A stretch of DNA of 64,000 nt from Bacillota bacterium (GTDB lineage: Bacteria > Bacillota > Clostridia > Tissierellales > Peptoniphilaceae). Both the position numbers and the translations under genes were made by a program. The notes under the pieces are model-generated. The model was not told the DNA's origin. It saw nothing but the letters and a program-made list of their open reading frames with translations, and did not search any database. The stretch's first letter is position 1. Each line of letters begins with the position of its first letter. Positions 34,879 through 42,948 of this stretch are shown one piece after another. The stretch is from positions 1-64,000 of the forward strand of contig JAUNLQ010000002.1 in NCBI GenBank assembly GCA_030532225.1, given 5' to 3'.

Positions 34879-35826
34879 ATGAAAAGAATCATGATTACTG
34901 GAGCCCTAGGCCAAATAGGATCTGAGCTTACTAACTACCTTGCTGACATTTATGGCAAGGACAACATTCTGGCAACTAACCGTTCAGAAAACAACTTAGA
35001 ATCTATTGGAGACATACGTTTTGAAAAATTAGACGTTACTGATGGTCAAAGACTTTTCGACCTATCAAAAGATTTTAAGGCAGATACAATTATTAACTTA
35101 GCTGCAATCCTATCAGCCAAGGGAGAAACTATGCCACAGGCAACTTGGAACATTAATATTAATGGTATTATAAACTCCCTAGAAGCAGCTAGAGAACTAG
35201 GTGCCCAAGTTTTTGTACCTTCTTCAATAGCAGCCTTTGGTGAAGGAACACCCCTAGACAATACTCCACAAACTACTATCCAAAGACCTAACACTATGTA
35301 TGGTGTAACTAAGGTAGCAGGAGAAATTCTATGTGACTATTACTTCCACAAATTTGGAGTAGATGCAAGAGGAGTTCGTTATCCTGGAATTATTTCCCAC
35401 AAGACCCTACCAGGCCAAGGAACAACTGACTATGCTGTTCACATTTACTATGATGCAGTAAAGAAAGGCGCCTACACTTCTTATATAGCTGAAGGAACTC
35501 AAATGGACATGCTTTATATGCCAGACGCTTTAAAGGCTGTAGTTGACCTAATGGAAGCAGACCCTGCCAAGTTAATTCACAGAAACGCCTTTAACATCAC
35601 TGCCATGAGTCTAACTCCAGAAATTCTAGACGCAAGTATTAAAAAATATATGCCAGACTTTAAACTAGACTATGACATAGACCCAGTAAGACAAGCCATA
35701 GCTGAAAGCTGGCCAAACTCTCTTGACGATTCAGCTGCCAAGGAAGAATGGGGCTGGAATCCAGAATATGACTTAGACAAAATGACTAAGGACATGTTAG
35801 AAAACCTAGAAAAGAAATTAAAATAA
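34879..35826 (+). CDS. tdh: NAD-dependent L-threonine 3-dehydrogenase (SDR type)
   Basis: 315 residues of the extended short-chain dehydrogenase fold. The NAD-binding GALGQIGSE is at residues 8-16, and the catalytic Tyr141-Lys145 pair is in MYGVTKVAGE, with the preceding SSIAAFG. This is the epimerase-like TDH, not the zinc type. It oxidises threonine to 2-amino-3-ketobutyrate. AAGGAGATG precedes the ATG. The next gene 26 bases on is the ligase that completes the path to glycine. Confidence 0.92.
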   Translation: MKRIMITGALGQIGSELTNYLADIYGKDNILATNRSENNLESIGDIRFEKLDVTDGQRLFDLSKDFKADTIINLAAILSAKGETMPQATWNININGIINSLEAARELGAQVFVPSSIAAFGEGTPLDNTPQTTIQRPNTMYGVTKVAGEILCDYYFHKFGVDARGVRYPGIISHKTLPGQGTTDYAVHIYYDAVKKGAYTSYIAEGTQMDMLYMPDALKAVVDLMEADPAKLIHRNAFNITAMSLTPEILDASIKKYMPDFKLDYDIDPVRQAIAESWPNSLDDSAAKEEWGWNPEYDLDKMTKDMLENLEKKLK

Positions 35827-35851
35827 ATAAAAATAAAAGGGAGGCTTTAAA

Positions 35852-37036
35852 ATGAGCATACACGATTTAAAATTCTTAGAAGAAAAAGTTGAACAACTTA
35901 AAAAAGACGGAGTTTTCCGTATCCTACCAGTACTAGAAGGCCACAACGCTTCTACAATTGTACTTGACGGAAAAGAAATGGTTAACCTATCTTCAAACAA
36001 CTATTTAGGACTTGCAACTAACCCTAAACTAAAAGAAGCAGCTAAACAAGCTGTAGACAAATATGGAGTTGGAGCAGGTGCTGTTAGAACAATTATTGGT
36101 AACATGGACATCCATGAAGAACTAGAAAAGAAACTAGCAGAATTCAAACACACAGAAAGAGTATTCCTATACCAATCAGGCTATGACTGTAACGTAGGAA
36201 CTATCCAAGCCATAGTTGAAAAAGGAGACCTAGTAATCTCTGACGAACTAAACCACGCATCTATTATAGACGGTATTAGAATGACTAAGGCTGACAAGGC
36301 CATCTTCAAACACTCTGACATGGAAGACCTTGAAAGAGTTCTAAAAGAAAACCATGGCAAATACAAGACAATGCTAATTATTACTGACGGTGTATTCTCA
36401 ATGGACGGAGACCTAGCAAAACTTCCAGAAATAGTTGACCTAGCAGAAAAATATGACGCCCTAACTTATGTAGACGATGCTCACGGATCAGGAGTAATGG
36501 GTAGCCACGGTAGAGGAACTGTTGACCACTTTGGCCTACATGACAGAGTTGACTTTGTTATAGGAACTTTATCCAAGGCTATAGGAGTAAAGGGCGGCTA
36601 TGTAGCTTGTAACGAAGCTGCTTACCAATGGCTAAACCACAGAGCTAGACCAGTTCTATTCTCTACTACCCTTTCACCTGCAGACACAGCAGCTTGTATG
36701 GCATCAATAGACCTATTAATGGAAACTGATGAACTACAAAAGAAACTTTGGGACAATGCTAAATACTTTAAAGAAAAATTAGGTACCCTAGGCTTTAACA
36801 CTGGCCATTCAGAAACTCCAATTACACCAGTAATTATTGGTGACGAAGCCCAAACAATGGAATTTTCTAAGAAGCTTAGAGAATATGGAGTATTCGGATC
36901 AGCAATTGTATTCCCTACAGTTCCAAAAGGAACAGGTAGAGTTCGTTGTATGATTTCAGCAGCTCACAGCAAGGAAGAATTGGACAAGGCAGTAGCAGCC
37001 TTTGAACAAGCTGGCAAAGACATGGGAATAATCTAA
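35852..37036 (+). CDS. kbl: Glycine C-acetyltransferase (2-amino-3-ketobutyrate CoA ligase)
   Basis: 394 residues of the alpha-oxoamine synthase family. The PLP lysine is Lys242 in [13 protein letters not shown], with VDDAHGSG and [13 protein letters not shown] before it. It splits 2-amino-3-ketobutyrate with CoA into glycine and acetyl-CoA. Paired with tdh, it turns threonine into glycine, the substrate of the glycine reductase in this window. AAGGGAGG precedes the ATG, and a strong terminator follows. Confidence 0.94.
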   Translation: MSIHDLKFLEEKVEQLKKDGVFRILPVLEGHNASTIVLDGKEMVNLSSNNYLGLATNPKLKEAAKQAVDKYGVGAGAVRTIIGNMDIHEELEKKLAEFKHTERVFLYQSGYDCNVGTIQAIVEKGDLVISDELNHASIIDGIRMTKADKAIFKHSDMEDLERVLKENHGKYKTMLIITDGVFSMDGDLAKLPEIVDLAEKYDALTYVDDAHGSGVMGSHGRGTVDHFGLHDRVDFVIGTLSKAIGVKGGYVACNEAAYQWLNHRARPVLFSTTLSPADTAACMASIDLLMETDELQKKLWDNAKYFKEKLGTLGFNTGHSETPITPVIIGDEAQTMEFSKKLREYGVFGSAIVFPTVPKGTGRVRCMISAAHSKEELDKAVAAFEQAGKDMGII

Positions 37037-37048
37037 GAAAGATTTTTC

Positions 37049-37078
37049 AAAGAGAGACTTTTGATTTAGTCTCTCTTT
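37049..37078 (+). terminator. Terminator of tdh-kbl
   Basis: AAAGAGAGACT (37049-37059) pairs perfectly with AGTCTCTCTTT (37068-37078), followed by more T. An almost identical terminator is at 37444-37473. Confidence 0.9.
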
Positions 37079-37134
37079 TTTTGTTTAACATATTCTGGGT
37101 ATATTATATATAAGAAAATTAAAAAGGAGCTTTT

Positions 37135-37404
37135 ATGAAAAATTTTAAAGCTAAACCAGAACTTATTGTATATATTATTCAATATGTTCTTGCAGGAATT
37201 TTTATTAATATGACCTATACTGTTATAGAGAAAAAAGGTGTGCCTAAGGCTATCTTTGTCCTTGGTCCAATTATTATTCTCTTAAGTCTTTATACTAGTT
37301 TTAAAAAAGATAATTCCCTACCAAGTCTAAACAAAATTTTATGGATAGTTATGGATATTGCCATAATATTTATTTTGTTTGTAAGCTATAAGTTTGCCAT
37401 GTAA
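37135..37404 (+). CDS. Small hypothetical membrane protein
   Basis: 89 residues with three hydrophobic segments (about residues 9-25, 35-52 and 66-86). AAAAAGGAGC precedes the ATG, and TATTATATATAAG just upstream may be its promoter. No family recognised. It is bracketed by two near-identical terminators. Confidence 0.6.
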   Translation: MKNFKAKPELIVYIIQYVLAGIFINMTYTVIEKKGVPKAIFVLGPIIILLSLYTSFKKDNSLPSLNKILWIVMDIAIIFILFVSYKFAM

Positions 37405-37443
37405 AAATTGCCCCTAGGAAAATAAACCTATAAATTTAATTTT

Positions 37444-37473
37444 AAAGAGAGACTTTTAATCTAGTCTCTCTTT
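37444..37473 (+). terminator. Terminator of the small membrane protein gene
   Basis: AAAGAGAGACT (37444-37454) and AGTCTCTCTTT (37463-37473) with T after. The arms are identical to those at 37049-37078; only the loop differs slightly. Confidence 0.9.
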
Positions 37474-37624
37474 TTTATTTTTCAAAAATTTTGTCACATT
37501 TGGTCAACTTGTCCGTTATATATATAAGAGGATAAAAACAAAGCCAACTCTCGGCTAAAAATATTCTATAACTTGGCCTTAGTTTACTTGGTCTCTATGT
37601 TAGAATATTTAATAGGAGGTTTTT
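37474..37624 (+). other. Leader region of the sigma factor operon
   Basis: 150 bases. TTATATATATAAG near 37514-37526 is a plausible -10 area. In the following leader AGCC and GGCT (about 37541-37556) can form a small hairpin, and GCCAA/TTGGC arms about 25 bases apart could enclose it. AGGAGG at 37614-37619 is the ribosome binding site. No open reading frame is seen. Confidence 0.35.
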
Positions 37625-38158
37625 ATGCTATTAATGTTTTTTAGTCTAGACCAGGCAGACAGGGACCTGGTTGAAGACCTTTATATAAATTTTAGCCAGA
37701 AGTTTTTCAACTATGGCCTAAGCCTAGTAAAAAATAAAGAAGATGCAGAAGAAGCCCTATCTTTAACCTACATAAAAATAATGGAAAACCTAGAAAAAAT
37801 TAGGTCTTTGCCAGAGGAGAAGATAGAAAGCTATTGTTTTGTCATCTACCACAACAAGCTTATGGACATAATCCGCTACAAAAATAAACTTAGTCCCATA
37901 GAGGAAATTGAAAAAATTATGGATGATACTAATCCCTCTCCCTATGACCAAGTAGAGAAGAAACTTTTCTTAGAAGACCTAGACAAGCACTTACAAGACC
38001 TGGACCAAACAGACAGAAATCTTCTAGCCTTTCGCTACAAGTACAGCCTAGGCTACAAGGAAATTGCCCTACTATTAAATATAAGTCCAGAAGCAGCCAG
38101 AAAGAGAAAAGAAAGACTAATAAAGTCCCTGGAAATAAGAATGAAAGGAGGAAAATAA
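37625..38158 (+). CDS. ECF-type RNA polymerase sigma factor
   Basis: 177 residues with sigma-70 region 2 (KNKEDAEEALSLTYIKIMENL, then YHNKLMDIIRYK) and region 4 (LDQTDRNLLAFRYKYSLGYKEIALLLNISPEAARKRKERL). No region 3, as in ECF factors. The ATG has AGGAGG 5 bases upstream. It abuts the next gene, a membrane protein with a cytoplasmic N-terminal part that is probably its anti-sigma factor. The target genes and the signal are unknown. Confidence 0.85.
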   Translation: MLLMFFSLDQADRDLVEDLYINFSQKFFNYGLSLVKNKEDAEEALSLTYIKIMENLEKIRSLPEEKIESYCFVIYHNKLMDIIRYKNKLSPIEEIEKIMDDTNPSPYDQVEKKLFLEDLDKHLQDLDQTDRNLLAFRYKYSLGYKEIALLLNISPEAARKRKERLIKSLEIRMKGGK

Positions 38159-38159
38159 A

Positions 38160-39128
38160 ATGACAGAAAGTTCCAAGCTAATAAATCAAGTCTTAGACAA
38201 GTTAATAGGCTACCAAATTAGGACTGCCTACGAAAAAAATATTCAAGTATCTCAAGGCGCCCTAGCCCCTGCAGACCTAGAAAAACTAGTCCAAGTCCTA
38301 AAAGCCCTGCCAGAAGAACTAAGGACCCTAGTCTTAGTCAACCACTACTTCCACCAAGGCCCAAGTTCAGCCAAGGAAGTCTTTGCCATAGACCAGGCCA
38401 AGGAAAAATACGCCTGGACTAGACAAGTTCTATCCCAGTCCCTAGGCCTTGAAGACAGACTAATAAAAGATGAGGACCTGGCCCTCGCCTGCCAAAGACT
38501 AATGGCAGAGGAAAAAGAAAAATTGAAAAAGCTTCCTCAAGTAGCCTTTAAACCATCAAAGACCTTTAAAAATAAAATGAAACTTTTAGGAATAAAGATC
38601 CAAAGACCAAGAATACAAATCCTAAAAAGAGTTGCAGTGATTTTCTTAGTCCTCTTTGGCTCTGCTTCCATATTTTTTATAACAAACACAGCAGCCAGGA
38701 CCAAGGTCTACGACTGGATAATAAAAGACTATGGCAGCCACTCAACCTTTACCTTTGAACAATTAGAGGAAACAGACGAAGAAATCCTAGGCCTAGATGA
38801 CTTGCAAATTTCTTATATACCTGAAAGCTTTAAACTTTATAAAACACAGACAAGTAATGATTACAAAAGGCTAACTTATGCCCACAAAAAAAATGAAAAA
38901 ACTGTCTTTACAATAAGAATGAAAAAAATATCAGCTAATAATAACTTAAGTGCCTATAAGACCTCATTTGCAGAAGTTAATGAAATATACGTTAATGATT
39001 ATAATGGATATTATTGGCACAATGACTTAAATTATCTACTATGGCAACAAAACGGACTTGAAATCTTAATTTCAGGACCAATCTCAAAAGAAGAACTTAT
39101 AAAAATTGCAGAAAATATTTATAATTGA
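38160..39128 (+). CDS. Probable membrane anti-sigma factor with DUF4367-like domain
   Basis: 322 residues. Residues 1-155 look cytoplasmic and helical, one membrane segment lies near 158-178 (AVIFLVLFGSASIFFI), and the outside C-terminal part carries a DUF4367-like sequence (DLQISYIPESFKLYKT). This is the layout of sigma-factor-coupled sensors in Firmicutes. It starts one base after the sigma gene stop and overlaps the region before the lipoprotein. An anti-sigma role is inferred from layout. Confidence 0.7.
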   Translation: MTESSKLINQVLDKLIGYQIRTAYEKNIQVSQGALAPADLEKLVQVLKALPEELRTLVLVNHYFHQGPSSAKEVFAIDQAKEKYAWTRQVLSQSLGLEDRLIKDEDLALACQRLMAEEKEKLKKLPQVAFKPSKTFKNKMKLLGIKIQRPRIQILKRVAVIFLVLFGSASIFFITNTAARTKVYDWIIKDYGSHSTFTFEQLEETDEEILGLDDLQISYIPESFKLYKTQTSNDYKRLTYAHKKNEKTVFTIRMKKISANNNLSAYKTSFAEVNEIYVNDYNGYYWHNDLNYLLWQQNGLEILISGPISKEELIKIAENIYN

Positions 39129-39139
39129 AAGGAGCATTT

Positions 39140-39703
39140 ATGAAGAAATTTATTATAATTATTTTAGTCCTAGGGCTTCTAGTAAGCTGTCAAAGCCCAA
39201 CATCAAATCCTAAACAGGATTCAAATTATTCAATTAATGAAGACATCTTAGCCACTGAAATTTCCTTCCAAGACTTTAAAGATGAGTATAGGGAAGATTT
39301 TATTCTAGAAAAAACTGGCTTTGAAAATAAGGAAATAATCTCTACCTTAAATGATGATAGCAAAATTTACAAGGAAGTCTGTCAAAGACATTATGGAGAC
39401 TTGGTGGATGTTTTCCTTACTGCCTACTTTACTGATAAGGATGCTAGGCAACCCTTTTATGTCCTAACTGATTTTTCTGACAAAACTAAGCTAGATTTTG
39501 AGCTTAGGCCTGGCAAACTAGTGTTTTTAGATGATAAAAACTCTGACTATGTTTATTATAACTACAACTTAGCCAACAAAAATCCAGCTGAAGATGATGA
39601 TATAAGAGACAAGTTAATTGCCCTTGGTTTTATGGAAGACGAAAAATTGAAAGGCTACTTTTACATTAATGAAAAGCTTTATCTTTTTGAAAAAGAAAAA
39701 TAA
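39140..39703 (+). CDS. Lipoprotein of the sigma factor operon
   Basis: 187 residues from ATG 39140, with AAAGGAG 7 bases upstream; a TTG 15 bases earlier overlaps that site and is less likely. The N-terminus is a lipoprotein signal (KKFIIIILVLGLLVSC) with the lipobox cysteine near residue 17. The rest is polar with no recognised domain. Third gene of the sigma operon, and likely to work with it at the cell surface. Confidence 0.72.
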   Translation: MKKFIIIILVLGLLVSCQSPTSNPKQDSNYSINEDILATEISFQDFKDEYREDFILEKTGFENKEIISTLNDDSKIYKEVCQRHYGDLVDVFLTAYFTDKDARQPFYVLTDFSDKTKLDFELRPGKLVFLDDKNSDYVYYNYNLANKNPAEDDDIRDKLIALGFMEDEKLKGYFYINEKLYLFEKEK

Positions 39704-39735
39704 TTTTTTAGATTTTACTATATGTAAATGTAAAA

Positions 39736-39767
39736 AACCTCAAAATCTATTTTTAGATCTTGAGGTT
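39736..39767. terminator. Bidirectional terminator
   Basis: AACCTCAA (39736-39743) pairs with TTGAGGTT (39760-39767), with inner ATCTA/TAGAT pairs. T runs follow on both strands, serving the lipoprotein gene and rplT. Confidence 0.88.
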
Positions 39768-39773
39768 TTGTTT

Positions 39774-40127
39774 TTATAGGTTTTCTTTTGCAAGTTCTAC
39801 TAATTGGGCAAAAGCTTTTTCATCATGGATGGCTATTTCAGATAGCATTTTTCTGTTGATTTCAACATTAGCTTTCTTTAGGCCAGAGATGAATCTTGAA
39901 TAGCTTAGGCCATTAATTCTTGCTGCTGCGTTAATTCTTTGGATCCAAAGTTTTCTAAAGTCTCTTTTTCTTTGTTTTCTTCCTACGTATGAGTAGTTTA
40001 GTGACTTCATTACTGCTTGGTTAGCAGTTTTAAATAGTTTGGATTTTCCTCCAAAGTAACCTTTTGCTAATTTTAATATTTTTTTATGTTTTTTTCTTGC
40101 ATTTACTGCTCTTTTAATTCTTGCCAT
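39774..40127 (-). CDS. rplT: 50S ribosomal protein L20
   Basis: 117 residues, very basic, full length. [19 protein letters not shown] at the N-terminus and [14 protein letters not shown] are L20 signatures. GGAGGCG before the ATG. Last gene of infC-rpmI-rplT. L20 is known to repress this operon by binding its leader in Firmicutes. Confidence 0.98.
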   Translation of the reverse strand: MARIKRAVNARKKHKKILKLAKGYFGGKSKLFKTANQAVMKSLNYSYVGRKQRKRDFRKLWIQRINAAARINGLSYSRFISGLKKANVEINRKMLSEIAIHDEKAFAQLVELAKENL

Positions 40128-40139
40128 TTCTTTCGCCTC

Positions 40140-40337
40140 CTACTTTCTTGGTAACATGTGGTCGATTCTCTTTAAGTCGCCACTGCTAACAAGTGTTGAT
40201 TTTCTTAATTTTCTTTTTCTTTTAGGAGACATCTTTCCAGTCATGTGAGTTACTCCCATTTGCATCCTAGCTAGTTTTCCGCTACCAGTTCTTTTGAATC
40301 TTTTAGCAGAACCTCTATGAGTTTTCATTTTACCCAT
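40140..40337 (-). CDS. rpmI: 50S ribosomal protein L35
   Basis: 65 residues, basic, starting [20 protein letters not shown] and ending in [10 protein letters not shown] as in L35. It lies 12 bases after infC and 12 before rplT. AGGAGG precedes the ATG. Confidence 0.98.
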   Translation of the reverse strand: MGKMKTHRGSAKRFKRTGSGKLARMQMGVTHMTGKMSPKRKRKLRKSTLVSSGDLKRIDHMLPRK

Positions 40338-40349
40338 TTTTCTTTCCTC

Positions 40350-40859
40350 CTATTTGTCATTAGGCATTAAATACATAGTCATATTTCTGCCTTCCATTTT
40401 TGGTTTTTTTTCTACTACTGCCCTATCCCCAAGGATCTCTAGGAAATCGTCTAAGACTACTCGCCCTTGGTCTGTGTGTCCTAGTTCACGTCCTCTAAAT
40501 CTAACAGATACTTTTACCTTGTCTCCGTTAGATAAAAACTTTTCAGCTTGTTTAGCTTTTACGTTTAGGTCGTGTTCTTCAATATTTGGAGTCATTCTGA
40601 CTTCTTTAATATTAATAACTTTTTGGGCCTTTTTTGCTTCTTTGGCTTTTTTCATTTGATCATATCTGTATTTGCCATAGTCTAGTATTTTGCATACAGC
40701 TGGTTTTGCGTTTGGAGAAACACATACTAAATCCAGTCCTGCTTGGCTAGCAAGTTCTTGAGCCTTACCATTTGGGATAATACCTAATTGTTCGCCGTCA
40801 GCGCCAATTAGTCTGACTTCCTTGTCCCTGATTTCCTGATTAATTTTTAATTCCTTTAT
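40350..40859 (-). CDS. infC: Translation initiation factor IF-3, probable non-standard start
   Basis: About 169 residues if begun at ATA 40859, giving the sequence KELKINQEIRDKEVRLI, which matches the usual IF-3 N-terminus. GGGGGTG lies 5 bases before that codon. The only in-frame ATG is at 40910, inside a leader hairpin, and would add 17 residues unlike IF-3. infC of E. coli and Bacillus uses AUU, allowing IF-3 to control itself, so a rare start is expected. Domains: N-terminal to about 75, linker, and a C-terminal domain with the GREL and MEGRNMTMYLMP motifs. Confidence 0.93.
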   Translation of the reverse strand: MKELKINQEIRDKEVRLIGADGEQLGIIPNGKAQELASQAGLDLVCVSPNAKPAVCKILDYGKYRYDQMKKAKEAKKAQKVINIKEVRMTPNIEEHDLNVKAKQAEKFLSNGDKVKVSVRFRGRELGHTDQGRVVLDDFLEILGDRAVVEKKPKMEGRNMTMYLMPNDK

Positions 40860-40993
40860 GTTTACACCCCCGGAAATAAATAAATGCGGATACCATAAAA
40901 GTACCCGCAAAAAAATTACTATCCTAAAATAATAAATTGTAACCTATAGGCGCCAGCCACGAGGTGAGAAGCGGTACTTCTACTTGTCTTACC
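40860..40993 (-). promoter_or_regulatory. infC-rpmI-rplT leader with attenuator hairpin
   Basis: On the minus strand the leader has AGAAG-TACCG-CTTCT followed by CACCTCGTGGC, like IF3/L20 leaders of Firmicutes. It then has GCGGGTAC and GTATCCGC as an 8-bp hairpin (about 40911-40888) just before the ribosome binding site. GTACCGC upstream can pair with GCGGGTAC, giving an alternative fold. This fits autoregulation by L20; exact mechanism inferred. Confidence 0.6.
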
Positions 40994-40999
40994 TTTAAT

Positions 41000-41028
41000 A
41001 TTAAAACATATTTGCTTATATTTGTCAA
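41000..41028 (-). promoter_or_regulatory. Promoter of infC-rpmI-rplT
   Basis: On the minus strand TTGACA (41028-41023), a perfect -35 box, and TTTAAT (41005-41000) are 17 bases apart. Confidence 0.8.
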
Positions 41029-41065
41029 ATATTATTTAAACTTTTTTGTTTTTTTGTAAAAATTT

Positions 41066-42304
41066 TTATTTTTCTTCTTGGTCATAGGCCTTTCTAAGCA
41101 TAAAGTCCTTGGCCACTTCTTGGTCCATTTTGATTTTTAGAATTTGTTGAGGATGAGGGGCAACTTCTAGTGGATTTCCCTCTTCATCTGTCATGTATTC
41201 TATTTTTTGGCTAAAGTGGTCTTGGCCTGGGCCGAAGATTTCGATTTGGTCTCCTAAGAACATCCTGTTTCTTTGTTCTACTGTGGCAATTTTACTTGCT
41301 GGATCATAGTCTAAAACTAGGCCTGCAAAGTCATAGCCTCTTATATAGGAGTTACTTGTATATACTTGGGCATCGTTTTTGGCCTGACCATAATAAAAGC
41401 CTGTTGTAAAATCTCTGTGACTTACTTTTTTGATTTCTTCTAAATATTTTGGATTGAATTTATAGTTTTTTGGGTCCTTATAATAGTCATCTAAGGCCAT
41501 CCTATAAGATCTTATTACTGTTGCCAGATAATAAACTGTTTTCATTCTGCCTTCGATTTTTAGTGAATCAATTCCTGCTTCTATAAGGTCTTCTATGTTT
41601 TGGATCATACATAGGTCCTTGGAATTCATTATAAAGGTTCCCTGTTCGTCTTCAAAGACTGGGAAATATTCTCCTGGTCTTGTTTCTTCTACAAGATTGT
41701 ATTTATATCTACATGGTTGGGCACAATCTCCCCTGTTAGCATCTCTGCCTATCATATAGTTAGAGATTAGGCACCTACCTGAATAAGACATACACATGGC
41801 TCCATGGACAAAGGTCTCTATGGTCATGTCCTCTGGAATGTTTGCTGTAATATGTTTTATTTCTTCTAGGGACAACTCTCTAGCCAAAACTATTCTTCTG
41901 GCTCCTTGTTGGTACCAGAATAAGGCTGTTTCCAAGTTAGTTACATTGGCCTGGGTGGAAATGTGGATTTCCATATTGGGAGCTGTTGTTTTCACTTTCA
42001 TAAACATACCTGGGTCTGCTACTAAAACTGCATCTACTCCAATTCTGTCTAAGTCTCTAATATAGTCTTCTACTCCAGTCATGTCATCTTGGTGGGGAAT
42101 AATATTTAAGGTTACATAAACCTTAACTCCCCTTTGGTGGGCGAAGTTCACCCCTTCTTCTATTTGGTCAACTGTAAAGTTCTTGGCTCTTTTTCTAAGG
42201 CCAAAGGCTTCTCCTCCCAAATATACTGCGTCAGCTCCATATAGAACTGCCATTTTTAGTTTTTCTAAATCACCAGCTGGTGCTAATAATTCTGCTTTTT
42301 TCAT
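41066..42304 (-). CDS. U32 peptidase-family protein, TrhP-like tRNA hydroxylation enzyme
   Basis: 412 residues. LLAPAGDLEKLKMAVLYGADAVY at the N-terminus, and ETFVHGAMCMSYSGRCLISNY with the GDCAQPCRY cysteines, are the U32/YrrO signature. Members TrhP/RlhA take part in 5-hydroxylation of uridine or cytidine in tRNA/rRNA using prephenate-linked chemistry and an iron-sulfur cluster. It overlaps the preceding methyltransferase gene by 4 bases, as in the Bacillus yrrM-yrrN-yrrO cluster, which supports a tRNA wobble-uridine role. Confidence 0.85.
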   Translation of the reverse strand: MKKAELLAPAGDLEKLKMAVLYGADAVYLGGEAFGLRKRAKNFTVDQIEEGVNFAHQRGVKVYVTLNIIPHQDDMTGVEDYIRDLDRIGVDAVLVADPGMFMKVKTTAPNMEIHISTQANVTNLETALFWYQQGARRIVLARELSLEEIKHITANIPEDMTIETFVHGAMCMSYSGRCLISNYMIGRDANRGDCAQPCRYKYNLVEETRPGEYFPVFEDEQGTFIMNSKDLCMIQNIEDLIEAGIDSLKIEGRMKTVYYLATVIRSYRMALDDYYKDPKNYKFNPKYLEEIKKVSHRDFTTGFYYGQAKNDAQVYTSNSYIRGYDFAGLVLDYDPASKIATVEQRNRMFLGDQIEIFGPGQDHFSQKIEYMTDEEGNPLEVAPHPQQILKIKMDQEVAKDFMLRKAYDQEEK

Positions 42305-42948
42305 TTAATCCTCACTGCTACTAATAATCCGTCTCCCATTGGAAGCAAAGACGATTCAAAGTCTTCTAGGTTAATAACTTCCTTTATAAAGGCTCTAAGT
42401 CTTTTTACTATGGTTTTCTTTCTCCTAATTACTAGGTCGTCTGTGGCCACCATGCCCTTATAAAGTACGTTGTCACATACTATAAGGCCTCCTGGATTTA
42501 GCATCTTTCTAATTTCATTAAAGTATTCCTGGTAGTGGCCCTTGGCTGCATCTATAAAGACAAAGTCAAAGGTGTCTCCCAGGTTCTTTAAAACTTCTAA
42601 GCCGTCACCAACAATAAGCTGGACCCTAGAATCTTGTCCTGCTTTTTTAAAGTTTTCCTTGGCTATGGCTGCTGTCTCTTCATTTATTTCTATTGTTACT
42701 AATTTTTCTATTTCCTGGGAAACATCTAACATTAAAAGGCCTGAATAGCCTACTGCTGTTCCAACTTCCAAAATCCTTTTAGGTTTTTTGCTGGCCAAAA
42801 GAAATCTTAAAAATTGCCCTACTTCAGGGCTAATAATAGGAACGTGATTTTCCAGGGCCTCTTTTTCCAAGGCCTCTAAAAAATCACTTTTCTTTTTAAT
42901 ATTGTCGTATAAAAAATTTTCTATATACTCTTTGTTTATTTCGTTCAT
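42301..42948 (-). CDS. O-methyltransferase, TrmR-like
   Basis: 215 residues, SAM-dependent catechol-O-methyltransferase fold. The SAM motif is LEVGTAVGYSGLLML near residues 62-75, and DFVFIDAAKGHYQEYF and CDNVLYKG hold the metal- and substrate-binding aspartates. Next to a TrhP-like gene it most likely makes 5-methoxyuridine in tRNA, as B. subtilis TrmR does. It overlaps both neighbours, so it is co-transcribed with rnjA. Confidence 0.82.
   Translation of the reverse strand: MNEINKEYIENFLYDNIKKKSDFLEALEKEALENHVPIISPEVGQFLRFLLASKKPKRILEVGTAVGYSGLLMLDVSQEIEKLVTIEINEETAAIAKENFKKAGQDSRVQLIVGDGLEVLKNLGDTFDFVFIDAAKGHYQEYFNEIRKMLNPGGLIVCDNVLYKGMVATDDLVIRRKKTIVKRLRAFIKEVINLEDFESSLLPMGDGLLVAVRIK

Noticed and set aside
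37520..37624. Leader of the sigma factor operon as a riboswitch
   Set aside because: Only small, weak pairings and no match to a known riboswitch core that I can recognise.
40860..40910. IF-3 start at ATG 40910
   Set aside because: The extra 17 residues do not resemble IF-3, and the ATG falls inside the leader hairpin; ATA 40859 has the ribosome binding site.
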